Source of the DNA: Rhodeus uyekii
Lineage: Eukaryota; Chordata; Actinopteri; Cypriniformes; Acheilognathidae
Reading direction: 5' to 3'
DNA length: 64,000 bases
Assembly: GCA_037043235.1 (NCBI GenBank)
Contig: JAWRVZ010000039.1
Coordinates: 1,753,001 to 1,817,000 of the forward strand
The notes below the pieces were generated by a model. It did not search any database. It saw nothing but the letters and a program-made list of their open reading frames with translations, and was not told the DNA's origin. This document shows, piece after piece, positions 48,801-60,452 of the stretch; positions within the stretch are counted from its first letter, which is position 1; every line of letters starts with the position of its first letter. A program made the position numbers and the translations under genes.

Positions 48801-51800
48801 TATTCCATGTCTGGATTCAACTCCAGGTTCTTTTGTACTAATGAGCCTGTCACAGGTGAGTTTATGCATTAATTATGTACATTTGGATTCCATATTAATG
48901 ATCAACGATAATTGATTTAGTGCCTCTTAATCAATGATCATTCAGCTAAAAAAAATAGCAATGTGTTTCATGTTTGAATTACCAGCAGATCCCATTGAGA
49001 TCCACAAACAGAAGTTGGCATTATGGTTCGGTCACCTTCCTCAAGAGGAGAGGCAATTCGGTGGCTACTTTTCTCCTGAAACTATGCATGTGGAGCCACT
49101 TATCCTAGAGCGTCATCCTGATGAGGACAGAGGCCTTAGTCCCTTCAAGGCAAAGGAAACGGTATCTCCAAGTCCCTCTCTCACAGTTGAACAGCTGTTT
49201 GATTCCAGTAAATATGGAAACGAAGCACGAGGACTAAATGTTTTGCTATATGGTGCTGTCGGCACAGGGAAAAGTACTGTTGTCCGTAAACTGGTGCTGG
49301 ATTGGTGTGGTGGATCTGTTGTCTCCCAGTTCAAACTTGTGTTGCCCTTCTCATGTGAGGATCTCGCCAATTTATCCAAACCAACGTCCCTTCGAGACCT
49401 TGTAGGCAGGAAATACATGCACCTTCGCAAGACACCTTATCTTAGTGGAGATAATGACAAGGCTAAAGATGTCCTCTTCATCTTCAATGGAATAGAGAAA
49501 ATGAAGCTGGATTTTCGTATAGGCTCCACGGAGTTGTGCAGCGATCCCAATGAGGCTCTCCCATCAGGAGCTGTTGTTGTTAATCTTCTTAGGAAGTACC
49601 TGCTACCTGAGGTAGTGTATGCTCTTTACTCATCTCTTTATCTATTTACTCTTTACTTTCTCTTTACTTTTTGTTTTTGTGTCACCTGGCATGTGGAATC
49701 ATGTCATGTTCCAGATTAAACTGGTTTTGGTTTTGCGATCTAATTTACTGTGGGTTGATGACATGACATTTTCCCCCCTTGTATCTATTAATTTGCTAAT
49801 ACGTTAAAATTGCAATTCATAAATACTGTGACTTTAAATACTGTAAGCATTTTTTTTGGAAGCATCTTTTCAAGTTTGTTTCTCATAATGACGAAAAAAA
49901 AGTGAACTTTTCAAGTAAACTCATTTTGTTATTTATTTACTTTAAATTCTTGATATTTGGAGGCAAAGTAAGGTTCATTCTCATTTATGAATTCATGATA
50001 TTTGTAAAACTTGCTTTTTCACATAAAACCTAAAATAATGGAAAGTAGTGTTGTGTACACATACTTTTAAAATTATATATATATATATTTTTTGTATTTT
50101 GACGATTTAGTGTCAACTACACGTTTCTTGACAATCATCTAAAAGTTTTTCAAAACCATATAAGAGCAAAATGAATTATTAGAATACATATAATATAAGA
50201 ACTTAGCACATGTGAGCAATCTTATTTATCATTGACTTTCTTGCCTTTTAGATTAATGTTTATTATAGTTAATAGCTGCTAAAACATGTTGATTTTCTTA
50301 CAGGCCAGCATTTTGGTCACAACCAGACTGTCTGCCGTGGACAACGTTCCTAGAAAATACATAAAACGTTATGTACAGATCTGTGGCTTCAATGATCCTG
50401 ATCGTCAGAGAGCTTACTTTACCAGTAGACTCTTGCAACAGAATGAAGACACGCCAAACAAGTCATCCGAGATGCTCATAGAGATGCTTTACCTAAATCT
50501 ACAACGGGAAACTCAGTTAGCAACTGCCTGCTTCTTACCATCTTACTGCTGGCTCACATGCGCCACACTTCATTTATTGCATTTTACTGATACGAAGGCA
50601 CCAATTCGAACCCTCACTGGCACCTACACCAGCTTCATGAGGCTGAACTTTGGAGGAGAAGTGATAACTTTGGATGGAAACGTCTCTTCACAAGAACCAT
50701 CGAACTCATTAATGCTCTATGTTGTTCGTACGGTTGGTAAACTAGCTTTTGATGGCATCACCAACAAACGGACATCGTTCTCCGATGAAGAACTGGAGCA
50801 GTGGGTCGGTGGCAAGACTAAAACCGATGAAGAGCTCCAGCAACTGGCGGTGTTTCGCACAGATGTGCTAGATTTCTTTTTGGTTCCCCGTGATGATCAT
50901 GGTACAGATCCCGAATCTGGTGGTAGACGTTACGTCTTTGCTGTTCCTGCCATGCAGGAATATCTAGCTGCTCTTTATGTCGTTCTTGGCGAGAACAAAA
51001 CCATCCTGGAAAAGTTGACTAGGGAGGTTTCAGAGGCTTTGGGACAAGCCAGTGAGGATATCACAAGCCTACTGAGCATCCTCTCCAAAATCATACCTTT
51101 CCGAATCTTTGCAATTTTTAACTTACTTAAGTTGTTCCCAAAGTTCTTTGAGCGATTCAGCAGCCTTAGCAAAGGGCGTATTGCGAACACCATGGCGGCT
51201 GAAATGTTTCGTTCAGAGGACAGCTTCAATGAAGATGTCTTGGATCAGGTGGAGCAAAGTCTTCTGGGAGTACATGGTCCACAGCCACAACAGGAAACCT
51301 ACACCAGGGCGTTTGAACTCTACCCTATCTTCATGGGTGGACTTCTTCATTATGGGAACCGGAGGCTGTTAGACCAGCTCGGATGCAACATCAAGAGTCA
51401 TACGGTTGCTCAGATCACTCGTGCGCTGAGAAAACACCTCATCAAAGAGAGTCAGAAGAAGCAGCCTCCTGAAGAACTCATGGACCTTCTGGTCTTGCTG
51501 TATGAGTTTCAGAACCCTCGACTCACAGCTGAAGTCCTACAGTCCATCAAGACCATCAACTTGTCGACCGTACGCATGACGCCACACAAGTGCTTCGTGC
51601 TGAGCACCGTTCTGGGCTGCACGCGTTCGAGATTCCACCTGAATGAACTCAACCTCTCCTCCTGCCACATCACTCCAGAGTTACTGCAGATGCTCTGGCC
51701 AGCCTTCCAACACACTAGCAACCTCAAGTGAGAGATGCACGTACTATAGAGAAAACTAGTCAGTGTTTTGCATGCCTGAATCATGTAGTGTTGTGCATAA

Positions 51801-52064
51801 TGTGGAAACCTTTGAAGCATACTGAACATCTGACTTAAGGTTTTTGTTGACGCAATGTTTGACATTCAACTAATTAGTGTAGTCCAGGGCTCATCAACTT
51901 GCACACAAATTTTCCTGCTGAAAAGAAAAAGAAAACCAGCCTAAAACCTTTCCCTCTGGTTAAGCTAGTTCTCTCAACATGACTAGATGAAAAGTGCACA
52001 AAATCAGCCTGACCAGTCTAAGATACCAGATGAGACCAGCAAATCAGCATAACCCTCCATTTGT

Positions 52065-52105
<41 letters not shown>

Positions 52106-54911
52106 TCGTTTTTTTTGGACTTTCACAATTAAAAAAACACTATCTTTCAAAAGTGTGAAATGAGTAATGTAAGAAATTAATACTTTTATTCAGCAAGGAT
52201 GCATTCAACTATTCAATAGTGACATTTATAATTTTAGATTTCTATTTCAAATAAATGCTATTCTTTTGAATTTATTATAAAACAATCAGAAAAACAAACA
52301 CGTATCACTATTAACAAGATTGATAATAAGAAATATTTCTTGAGCATCATATCAACATATTAGAATTATTTCTAAAGGAACATGTGACACTGGAGTAAAG
52401 ATGCTGAAAGTTCAGCTTTGCCATCACAGGAATAAATAAAAATTTTAAATATATTAAATTGAATTTAGTTGTAATCATATTTCACAGTATTACTTTTTTT
52501 TTCTTAACTGTTTTTCTTATTTCTGATTAAATAAATGCAGCCTTGGTTAGCATAAGAGACTTATTTCAATTGCATTACATTTTTTTAACTAATGTTAATA
52601 AAAACACATTATTTAGTGTTTTCAATGTCAACATGGTAAACTGACCAAAAAGTGCAAGAATTATATTTAAATCATATTTGACCCCTTTTAAAGTTTGAAA
52701 TTATATGATCATCAATAGAAGGTAGTTGAAGTGCCCTGCAATACACTGACCTCAAGTTTTGAATAACCAAAAGGTTTTTTTTTATGTGCTGCATCTTATT
52801 GAAAGTATTGTTGCTTTGCTTGTAGAATGCAGTCAGTAATAATTATGCTTAAGCACAATTACGTCATTAGTTATTGATTTTCTGCCTGGGAAATCGGCAA
52901 ACTAATGGCACGCATGTATGTTTTTGCTCACTGTGTGTTTACAGTCTCCAGTTTAACAGCCTGGGTCCTGAATCCTGCATTCTACTGCGAGATCTCCTGC
53001 TTGAGCCCAACTGTACTATTAAGTCATTACAGTAAGCCTACTTTCAATAGCACATTGTTACTGTAATATATTCATGGTTTCATATATTCATGAAAACTGT
53101 GTTTATGATTCTTGAGAAATTGACAAACATGTCTTAAAATGTTACCTGCCTTGAGTTTTGGAAATAACAACACTTCCAATTAATCAGAGATGATATATTC
53201 TTTCTTTTTTTTTCTTTTTTTGTCCAAACACACCATTTTATTTTATTTACTCTTTAGTGATAAAACTACTCTCTGTTGTCAGACCATAATATAATACTTC
53301 ATGTAGATATAAAAAATATATACCATAACCCTCTTATTTTTACACTCTTATACTGTCAACTCACGGCAATGATAGACCTGTGAAAAGATTCTTGATGTCT
53401 ATAAACATTGTTGCCATGACAATGCATCAGACTTTTTAGTGTTTTTGAGGTTCTTAGCATACTCAATTGCATGAAACTCAACACGCACATCAGTTGTCTT
53501 CTAGTAGACAAAACTAAAGGCCCAGTCACACGCATGAAGAACGCTCGAATTACGCACAGATTTTTGTTTCTGCGCGGAGCATGCGTCTTATGCGTAATTC
53601 GTCGGTGGAACGAACGAGGACCATCAGTGATTGTAAGTGGATGTGCATCGAAGGTGGTTTGTGCGTGATTTTGAGTTTTGAACGGTTCAAAAATTTTCTG
53701 ACGCACATGTGTGCGTTATTCATGAGTCGGCGTGCGTAGTTTATGCGTCACATGCGCGGGACATGCGTCGGCCGTCAGTGCTTATGCGTTGGAACTGGTT
53801 CGAAAGCGCGCACGTTCGCCCCACCTTCATATCACTCATGAACCACGCACGTATCACGTTCATTCCACTGATAATGCGGATTCTGAAAGTGCTTGTACTT
53901 GGAACGTTCGCGAAGCGTGCGTGTTTGGACGCGCTCCGTCAGTGATTCATTCTGCTTGCAGCTATATTTTTCATTAAATTTTTTATCTAATATTTCTATT
54001 TATAATATTCTAGCTTTATTTTAATTAAAATGTTTTAATGTCCTGACTAATTTTTCATTCAGTTATTGAAGTGAAAGCAAAATTAAGCAAATTGATGCAT
54101 AAACTAGTTTTTCATTTTTATACTACTTGAGAATCACTGTTTTTATTCATATGAAAAAAGTGTTTCCTGTGCATTTTGTGTTGTTCTGATCACAGGTTGT
54201 GTGACAACTACTTGTCGGATACTGGCATCAGTCATTTACTGGAAGCTTTGTCTGGTAACCAGTCTCTGCAACAGCTGTATCTGATGCACACAGGTCTCGG
54301 GGACCAATCAGCAAAACTGCTGGCTGAGAGACTGGGTCAGCATAACACGTTAAAGGAACTGAATGTGGCCTACAACAACATTGGAGACAGTGCAGCGCTC
54401 ACGCTGGTCGATGCCTGTCGTGAACATCCCAGCATCCACACAGTACAGTGAGTAGAAAAATGCATGTTGTTTTTAATAATTGTATATCTTTTAAGTCCAC
54501 CTAATTTCATGCTAATTTGTGATGTTAATAAATGTTTTATGCTTATTTCCTCCCAGCCTGTACCTGAACCAGCTTACCGATGTGGGCAAGCAGTCGCTGT
54601 ACGTGCGGGGTGGTCCTCAGGTGAAGGCGGGCCGGCGGGTGAAAGTCCTGGCCTCTGTAACAGAGGGTTCGGACATCTCAGAGGACTGGCATCCCATTCT
54701 GAGTGTTATTGGAAAAAATTCTCTTTCCTGGGACCGAGGCCGTGTACGAGAGCAGCTGCTGGTCTTTCTGAAGGACCTGGAATGGGGTCGGAAACAGCAC
54801 CCGAGTTTTTGGACAAAGATGCACTTCCGGCGAGTAGAGAGTGGTGTGAGGCAAACTCTGCGCCTACTGGAAAAGAGCAGTTATACAGGAAAGGGAATCG
54901 GTACAAAATGA
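45836..54911 (+). CDS. nlrx1: NLR family member X1 (mitochondrial NLR), 1009 aa
   Basis: NLRX1 is a mitochondrial NOD-like protein that modulates antiviral and stress signalling. Coding exons: 47399-47504, 48573-48642, 48746-48855, 48986-49611, 50304-51727, 52945-53031, 54196-54447, 54557-54911 (3030 nt, phases consistent; human 975 residues). The N-terminus MWRFGRPSGTEVLRWRCQG is rich in Arg and poor in acid, fitting a mitochondrial presequence. Then LPQEERQFGGYF, Walker A GAVGTGKST near residue 185, Walker B-like DVLFIFNGIEKM, SILVTTRLSA, the NACHT-associated helical region (FAVPAMQEYLAALYVVLG), leucine-rich repeats (LHTGLGDQSAKLL region) and the family's C-terminal helical end. The last Walker B position is Asn-Gly, as the human protein has His-Gly, so an unusual NACHT is typical here. 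A non-coding first exon may end at 45970 (ATGAG|GTAAAG) and join 47394; this is inferred. Confidence 0.93.
46970..47060. repeat. SINE tail fragment and TA repeats, nlrx1 upstream intron
   Basis: AACATTTACATTTATTCATT ... AACAGACTCTTTTGAATTG resembles the inverted SINE tail. It is followed by AAAATA/TATA low-complexity sequence. Confidence 0.45.
47783..48505 (-). mobile_element. Pogo/Tigger-like non-autonomous element, copy 3 (inverted), nlrx1 intron 1
   Basis: Begins CAGTGGAGTTCACTTATCTG and ends CATAACTGAACGCCACTG before TA. Read on the minus strand it matches copies 1 and 2 (GGTTATCTCGATCCTTTTTT, TAGCATGCCGATCG inverted). About 720 bp, so it is internally deleted relative to copy 2. Confidence 0.78.
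49612..50303. other. nlrx1 intron 4, nothing else recognised
   Basis: AT-rich intron between the exon ending KYLLPE and the exon starting ASILVTTR. No repeat or gene seen. Confidence 0.6.
52060..52470 (-). repeat. Poly-C tract (about 36 bases) and inverted AACTTTTGAA-type repeat, nlrx1 intron 5
   Basis: A C homopolymer at about 52067-52102 is followed by CTTTCAAAAG and then, inverted, the standard body of the repeat (TTTATTCAGCAAGGATGCAT, ATTTCAAATAAATGCTATTC, CTGAAAGTTCAGCTTTGCCA). Confidence 0.75.
53510..53965. repeat. CpG-rich block with repeated TGCGT motifs, probable MITE, nlrx1 intron 6
   Basis: A CG-rich island in AT-rich intron begins near GGCCCAGTCACACGCATGAA and is full of ACGCA/TGCGT words in both orientations (e.g. 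GCATGCGTCTTATGCGTAA). It can fold on itself. I could not pair definite termini or a target duplication. Confidence 0.45.
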
Positions 54912-55935
54912 TGCAATTAAGTAAAGGAATGGATACCTAATTTCTCAAAGAGATATTTGTTGCCATGTTTGTTCCCATGCCAACCCAGTCACAATACAAC
55001 CCCAAAAAAATGTAATTCTCTCATTATTCACAACACATTTACATCATGTCAAAACGTCCCTCTCAAGGACACTTGTATCACAGTAGACTGGAAGCAATGT
55101 TAAGTTAAAAATATTATTATTTTATGTATACATGCACGCCTATCGTTTGTTACCCATGTAATTTGTTTGTGTTTATCTGAAGAAAGTCATGTACATTGGG
55201 GATACCATGAGTGTGAAATAACAAGAGATTTTAGGTGAACTATCTCTTATATAAAATATGTTAATATTGTATAACTATTTCTCAATTAGTTTGAAATCAT
55301 TGTGTTTACAGCATATCCGTCTACTTTAGCATTAGGTCATTTTGAGAAAACACTGTGACATGCGTTTTATTTAATTGATTGAGGGAATGAAGATTATATA
55401 CTACTCTAGAATCTAAAAACTTGAAAACTCCTTGTTGCACGATGACAAATGTTATAATTTAAAGCCATTTCCTATGCATATGTGTTCAGGGAGAATTTAC
55501 TGTTCTTTGTTATCGTATGAGTCTTTACCATGTGTGAGTGTCAAATAATGATCAAGACAAGCACTTAGATTATTCTGCAGTAATGCAATTTATTTTTTCT
55601 TAATCTATGATTGAAAAAATATTTGTAATAACAAATTGTGAGTAATATTTGCTGTGCAATAACATAAAACAAAGTTCTGATGAAAAACTTTGGCGGTTTG
55701 TCGTACTGTATTGCTTTGACTTTCTTAAAAATAAGACGCTGGTTTCTACCATCTCAAAAACAATCAGGCTTATTAGGGGAGTTTGTAGTCAGTTGTCTTA
55801 ATTACAGTTGTTTATGTAATACTTCATATCTTACGATGGCAGAGGTGTTGTCTCATAAACCTGAGATTAAATATTAATCTCCTGGTGGAACAAGGAGGAG
55901 CCACACTGACAAAAGCATTTTAATGCTTCATTTAA
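54912..55935. other. nlrx1 3' region and intergenic DNA
   Basis: The 3' UTR of nlrx1 begins here. No gene seen up to the proposed pdzd3 first exon. Confidence 0.4.
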
Positions 55936-55980
55936 ATGTGTACCTTGCTCCCTCACGAAGCTCAGGGCTCAGCAAGGATC

Positions 55981-56062
55981 ATGAGATTTACCACAGGTAA
56001 TTTACCACTGTGTATATATGTACGTATATATATATGTGTGTGTGTGTGTGTGTATGTATATG

Positions 56063-56106
<44 letters not shown>

Positions 56107-59100
56107 ATATATATATATATTTTCCATTGCAGTGATTGCGCAGCCTGTAATGTAAACGATACAAAATACTTTTTAATATGGTTTATTTTTACAAATCAGT
56201 GGAGATCAACCTTTACTGTATAAAAAAGGTCTCAGAAGAAAGCGAATATAGTAATGATAAATGTATTGGTGTGACATTGGCAGTGTCATGGTTGTTTATA
56301 TATATTTATTTCACTTTATTTTGATGCATACTTGTAAAAATATGAGAAATTGGGAACATTATTTTTTTAAAGGTTTTGTAAAACGTTTAATACTTTTTAA
56401 AGTCAAATGAGCTGATTTCTTCATTGCCTGTCCGTACAATAATTTAAAAAAGAAATTCAACTAAAAGTATAGATAAAAATAAGCACTACATCCAGTCAGC
56501 TAAAGATTTTTCTTTTGAACCCTGACCTCAAGTCTTGTCAGCATTTTGTACAGATCGACTGTGTGATTTCAAATTATATTTCTGTGACGGTGTTATTTTT
56601 ATGGGTGTTATTTTAAAGTAAAGCAGCTTTCTCCTGGCTGTGCATTTCACAGGTAAATATTGTAAACAAAGCCCTGCCAAGAAACTCTATGTTTTGTGGT
56701 TTTGAATCCATGGAAATGAGTAAACTGACATATTGTCAGACATTAATCAGAACATTTTAGAAAGGCTTAATATCTGCCATTTAAGTATTTCATGAAATTT
56801 GTGAAATTTATCATGTTCGTCCTTTACAAATAAGCAAGTTTCTGTTGCCATGCCACTAGTCAACTGTTAAACAATAGAAGACTCTTTCACTTGTCTTTAG
56901 AAGTCGAATAGCTACATTCTCAGAAAAAAAGGTATAAAATCTCTCACTGAGGTAGTACAAGTTTTTAACGTTTAGGTCACTATTGTAATCCCCGTTCCCT
57001 GAACAAAGGAAATGGAGAAGTCATGGCAGAACAACTAATGAATTGGGATCTTGCTTGAGAGTAATGAATGTAAACCTTTGAATGTAAACTAAAGGAACCA
57101 ATGCACCACGCACCTCACCCCGCAAAGCGGGTATACAAAGAGAATGTCTACAGTCGCACATTCAGGTTTGCACTGAGGAGCTGAGCACAGCTGCTTAGCG
57201 CTGGCACAGCAATTATGACACAGTGGTTCTGTTACCTCCTTCAGGGAACTGGGGTTAAAATAGTAAACTAGACATTGCCTTGCAGTCAGTCACTTTCGAT
57301 AATATATCAGGACAAAATGGCGAATTGGGATCCCTACCAAAATGCCACTATTGTTGCCCCTTCCAGTGCCGTGTGTAAGCTGCCTGATTGAGCGAAGGAT
57401 GACACAAGGGCTTATGCAAAGGTCAATCACTACTATTCCTTCTGACCCATTCAGTGATATTTTAGATAGCACTGGGAAAGGGGAGGTATCTTGTGGAAAG
57501 AACACATATAGATTGGCTAACTGGACAATACCACATATAGAAGGTCTCTGTAGTAGCAAATATTTTAGGTGTTGTTGTGGTAAATCTGTAGAGTCTAAGG
57601 TCTCTCGCTGGGTCAATCAAAGAAAAAAAAAAGGTTAAGAGTCACAGTTTCCAAGTCCGCAGAAGAAAACTTTATTGCTGGCAAGAAAGTGAGATGATAG
57701 CTCTGCATCTGAGTGCAGACCCCTACGCATCTGATTTTTGAGTCAAATACATCCCCTTACATACTTTTCTATTATCGTTCATTGTCAATCAGTAAATTCC
57801 AGTCCTCTTTTCATATCACTCCACTTTGACCACCTGCAACCATAAATTTCACTTAAAAACATTCTAATTATCTTGGCGGCAGCACTTCAGAAGTTTTATT
57901 TTGAAGGCCACTAACTATCTGTGCAGCTGTTTTGGCCCTCTTCCCAGACCTGGTGCTGTCCGTCAAATCCTGGGTTCTTATCCTTAGCAGGATTTATGTC
58001 CTCACTAGCTCTACACATGAGTTTTTGAATTACATTTTTAATTACTTCAGTACATACTAGCTCGGCACTTAAATGTTTTTTTTTTTTGAATGACATGAAT
58101 AGCTTCAACAAACACTAGTTCTACACTTACGTTTTCAATGACATTAATTTCTCCAACAGTGTCGCCCAGCCAGGATCTGGTCACCAAATCTATTTTGGCT
58201 TGTAGTGACTTAGCACAATGTCAATTTAAGTCTCACTGGGGAAAACTAATATTTGTGTAGTCCCCGGGGCCAGCTGTGTGACGAGGGTTTCCTTGGTCAG
58301 GGAGTAAAACAACTGGCAGTGGGATGTGCCCAGAGAGGCAATCAGGTCTACATGTGCAGCTCCAAAGCATCTCCATATCAGCTGGACCGCCTGGGGATGG
58401 AGTCTCCATTCCCCTGGAGGCGTAGGCTGTCATGAGAGCTCATCAACTGCATGATTGAGCTTCCCATGAGATGTGAATGCCATGAAGCGAATGCCAGATG
58501 TTTCTAACTCCAGAGTAGGAGATGGTTGGCAATTTGCGACATACGATGGGAGCGTAGACCACTTTGATGATTGGTGTACTGAGGTCCTGCAGTTCTGTTC
58601 ATACGGACCATTACGTGGTTGCCTAAGCGGCCCAGTGCAAGACTGCTAGCAAACCTGGGTCAGAACTACTTGCAGAAGAGTCATGAGATGCAGGGCAGAG
58701 ACGGCCGGTCCAGTGGCCCTGTAGGCCTTGGCCGTAAGTACGGTCTAGAAATTATAGACCTTGGATGGGATCTCCATGTAATTCTTGGCCACCTCAATAT
58801 CGAGGGTGGTGCGGGAGAGGTTAGCCCCCCATATTAGATTTTTATTAGATCAGGGTATAGGAGAGGGGACTCCGCATCTTTGGAGGTATTGGAGTCTCGA
58901 CTGCTGCACTGAAATGGTCAAATTCCCGCAGTGGGTGCATGACTCATCCACAAACACCACCTCATGCCCAGATATGAGGCCAGGTAACGACTGCATTCAG
59001 AAACACATGGGTAGAATGACATCTTTAAAATGATGCAGTGTCACACCTGTGTTTGTGCTGAAATGCACAGGGGAAAATGGTTGCAGCACAGCTTGCAGGA

Positions 59101-60048
59101 CTGTGCAAAACAATTTATTTTAGAAGGCAGGAAGTGAAGACCGCAACCACAGCTGAAGTGCCTTCACACCAACACCAATGACTCATAAACACAATCATTG
59201 ATGACTTGCTTGAACAGAAGAGAAGTATTCCTTTGCTCGGAAGCGAAAAGCTGAATATGCGATTGCATATACTCTCCTTATATACCCACTTTGCGGAGCA
59301 GGGTGTGCAATGCAAATATTGCATGCCAATGTGCTCGTTTTTACCCCTAAAGGGTGCACATTAGTATCTTAAAAGGTACATATTAATAATACCTTTTTTC
59401 TAGGCATGGTTTATCTTTATCTTATCTTAATATTAATATATTTTAATTGTTTATTATTACAGATCCAGTAGATGCCCCAGAGTTACCAAAGTAAGTCTTC
59501 AGAAGGCTCTTTAAATGTGACATTTTGACCTTTGATGATCCTACAATAAGCATTTGGACATTCCAAATCAATCTGGTTTACTTTGTAGTCACTAAATATC
59601 TTATTTTTAGTTGTTTTTTTACATAAAAAATGTATACAGAACAGTGCAAATTTTTTCCACAGGAAGTTCACCTTCAACCCGAAAGAAGGGATTGACAACC
59701 CTGCTTTAGTGATCTCAGATGACAAAGGTTAACCTACTTCCTTGATCATTTTTATCCAATCAGCAACTGATAAATCATTAACTGGTTTAAAGAAAAAGGG
59801 ATTTCACATGACAGTAAAGAATGATGGATTAAATGTCCTCAGAGCCTGATGTGCATCCGCGGCTGTGTGTTCTGAAACGGGAAGAGGGTCAGGGCTTTGG
59901 CTTCTACCTGAGCAAGGAGACTGGCTGCAGGGGACATGTGGTGCGGCAGGTGGAGCCTTGGAGCAGTGCAGAGCGGAGTGGGCTGAGGAAGGGAGACCGT
60001 GTTTTGGAGGTCAATGAGGACTTTGTGGATGACAAGGAGCACTCGACT
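55981..60048 (+). CDS. pdzd3: PDZ domain-containing 3 / NHERF4, first four exons (partial, continues beyond window)
   Basis: NHERF4 is a PDZ scaffold for membrane transporters and receptors at the apical surface of epithelia. Exons seen: 55981-55996 (MRFTT plus one base, then GTAATT), 59463-59490, 59663-59727 and 59843-60048. All join in phase and encode DPVDAPELPK, then KFTFNPKEGIDNPALVISDD, then the start of the first PDZ domain: PRLCVLKREEG, the carboxylate-binding loop GFGFYL, and RSGLRKGDRVLEVNEDFVDD. Identification rests on these segments and on its position after nlrx1, as in human. The tiny first exon is inferred from its ATG, donor and matching phase, and is the least certain part. 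The remaining PDZ domains are not in the window; a BEL/Pao element lies 0.4 kb after the last exon seen, so presumably in the next intron. Confidence 0.75.
56013..56122. repeat. Compound microsatellite (TA, TG, GA)
   Basis: Consecutive TA, TG, TA, GA and TA runs just inside the proposed pdzd3 intron 1. Confidence 0.95.
56987..57256. mobile_element. 270-bp repeat with 16-bp inverted ends, pdzd3 intron 1
   Basis: Begins AATCCCCGTTCCCTGA and ends TCAGGGAACTGGGGTT, matching inversely at 14 of 16 positions. The inside (CACCTCACCCCGCAAAGCGGGTATA) resembles the terminal region of a cyprinid element that accompanies DIRS-like retroelements. No coding capacity. Confidence 0.6.
57257..58200. repeat. 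Probable retroelement debris, pdzd3 intron 1
   Basis: Moderately complex sequence with a broken 98-codon frame at 57342-57638 (no domain recognised). The continuing sequence has an LTR-like look (AGTCACAGTTTCCAAGTCCG, GAAAACTTTATTGCTGGC). I cannot assign a family. Confidence 0.3.
58233..59340 (-). pseudogene. Decayed DIRS-like (DIRS/Ngaro) retroelement: RNase H and gag-like pieces
   Basis: On the minus strand about 58440-58250 holds, with several stops, the pattern of the DIRS-like pol end (GD-S-P, then a W/L-PLWAHPTAS-like stretch). The part at about 59000-58850 reads GHEVVFVDESCTHCGNLTIS followed by VQQSRLQYLQRCGVPS, resembling the cysteine-rich region of the first ORF of these elements. 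The order and orientation fit one internally deleted copy. Family assignment is from memory of typical wording; no tyrosine recombinase is left. Confidence 0.5.
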
Positions 60049-60099
60049 GTGAGAGCACTTCCTTATGCAAACATGAGACCTTTGTATTCTGTTAATTAA

Positions 60100-60452
60100 A
60101 TGCACGGACACTGGAATACAAATGATTTTGGCAAGTAGATGGACAACACTGATGGAGAGTTTACTTAAAAATTCTGTCATTATTTTGTTCATTATGTGTG
60201 ACTTGGAACACAAAAGAGGATTTTTGTCCCTATAAAATAACTCATCAAGGTTCTTAAAGTACAATACACTCCCAATGTTTACATATTTTAAAATAGTATT
60301 TATCCTGCAAAATGTACAATTAATACCGATAACACTTTACAATAAGATTAAATGTGTTTAAGATAAGTTAACTAAATTAGTTAACATTATCTAACAATGA
60401 ACAAAACTTCAAAAGTGTTTTTTAATTTAATTTTAACATTTTAGACAACAAG
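60100..60452. other. pdzd3 intron sequence with a fragment of a short cyprinid repeat
   Basis: AAATTCTGTCATTATTTTGT and CTTGGAACACAAAAGAGGA at about 60168-60225 are pieces of the palindromic repeat seen near 6993. No gene is seen. Confidence 0.45.

Noticed and set aside
57342..57638. 98-codon gene on the + strand
   Set aside because: Low similarity to anything I know, lies among repeats, has no splice or promoter support.
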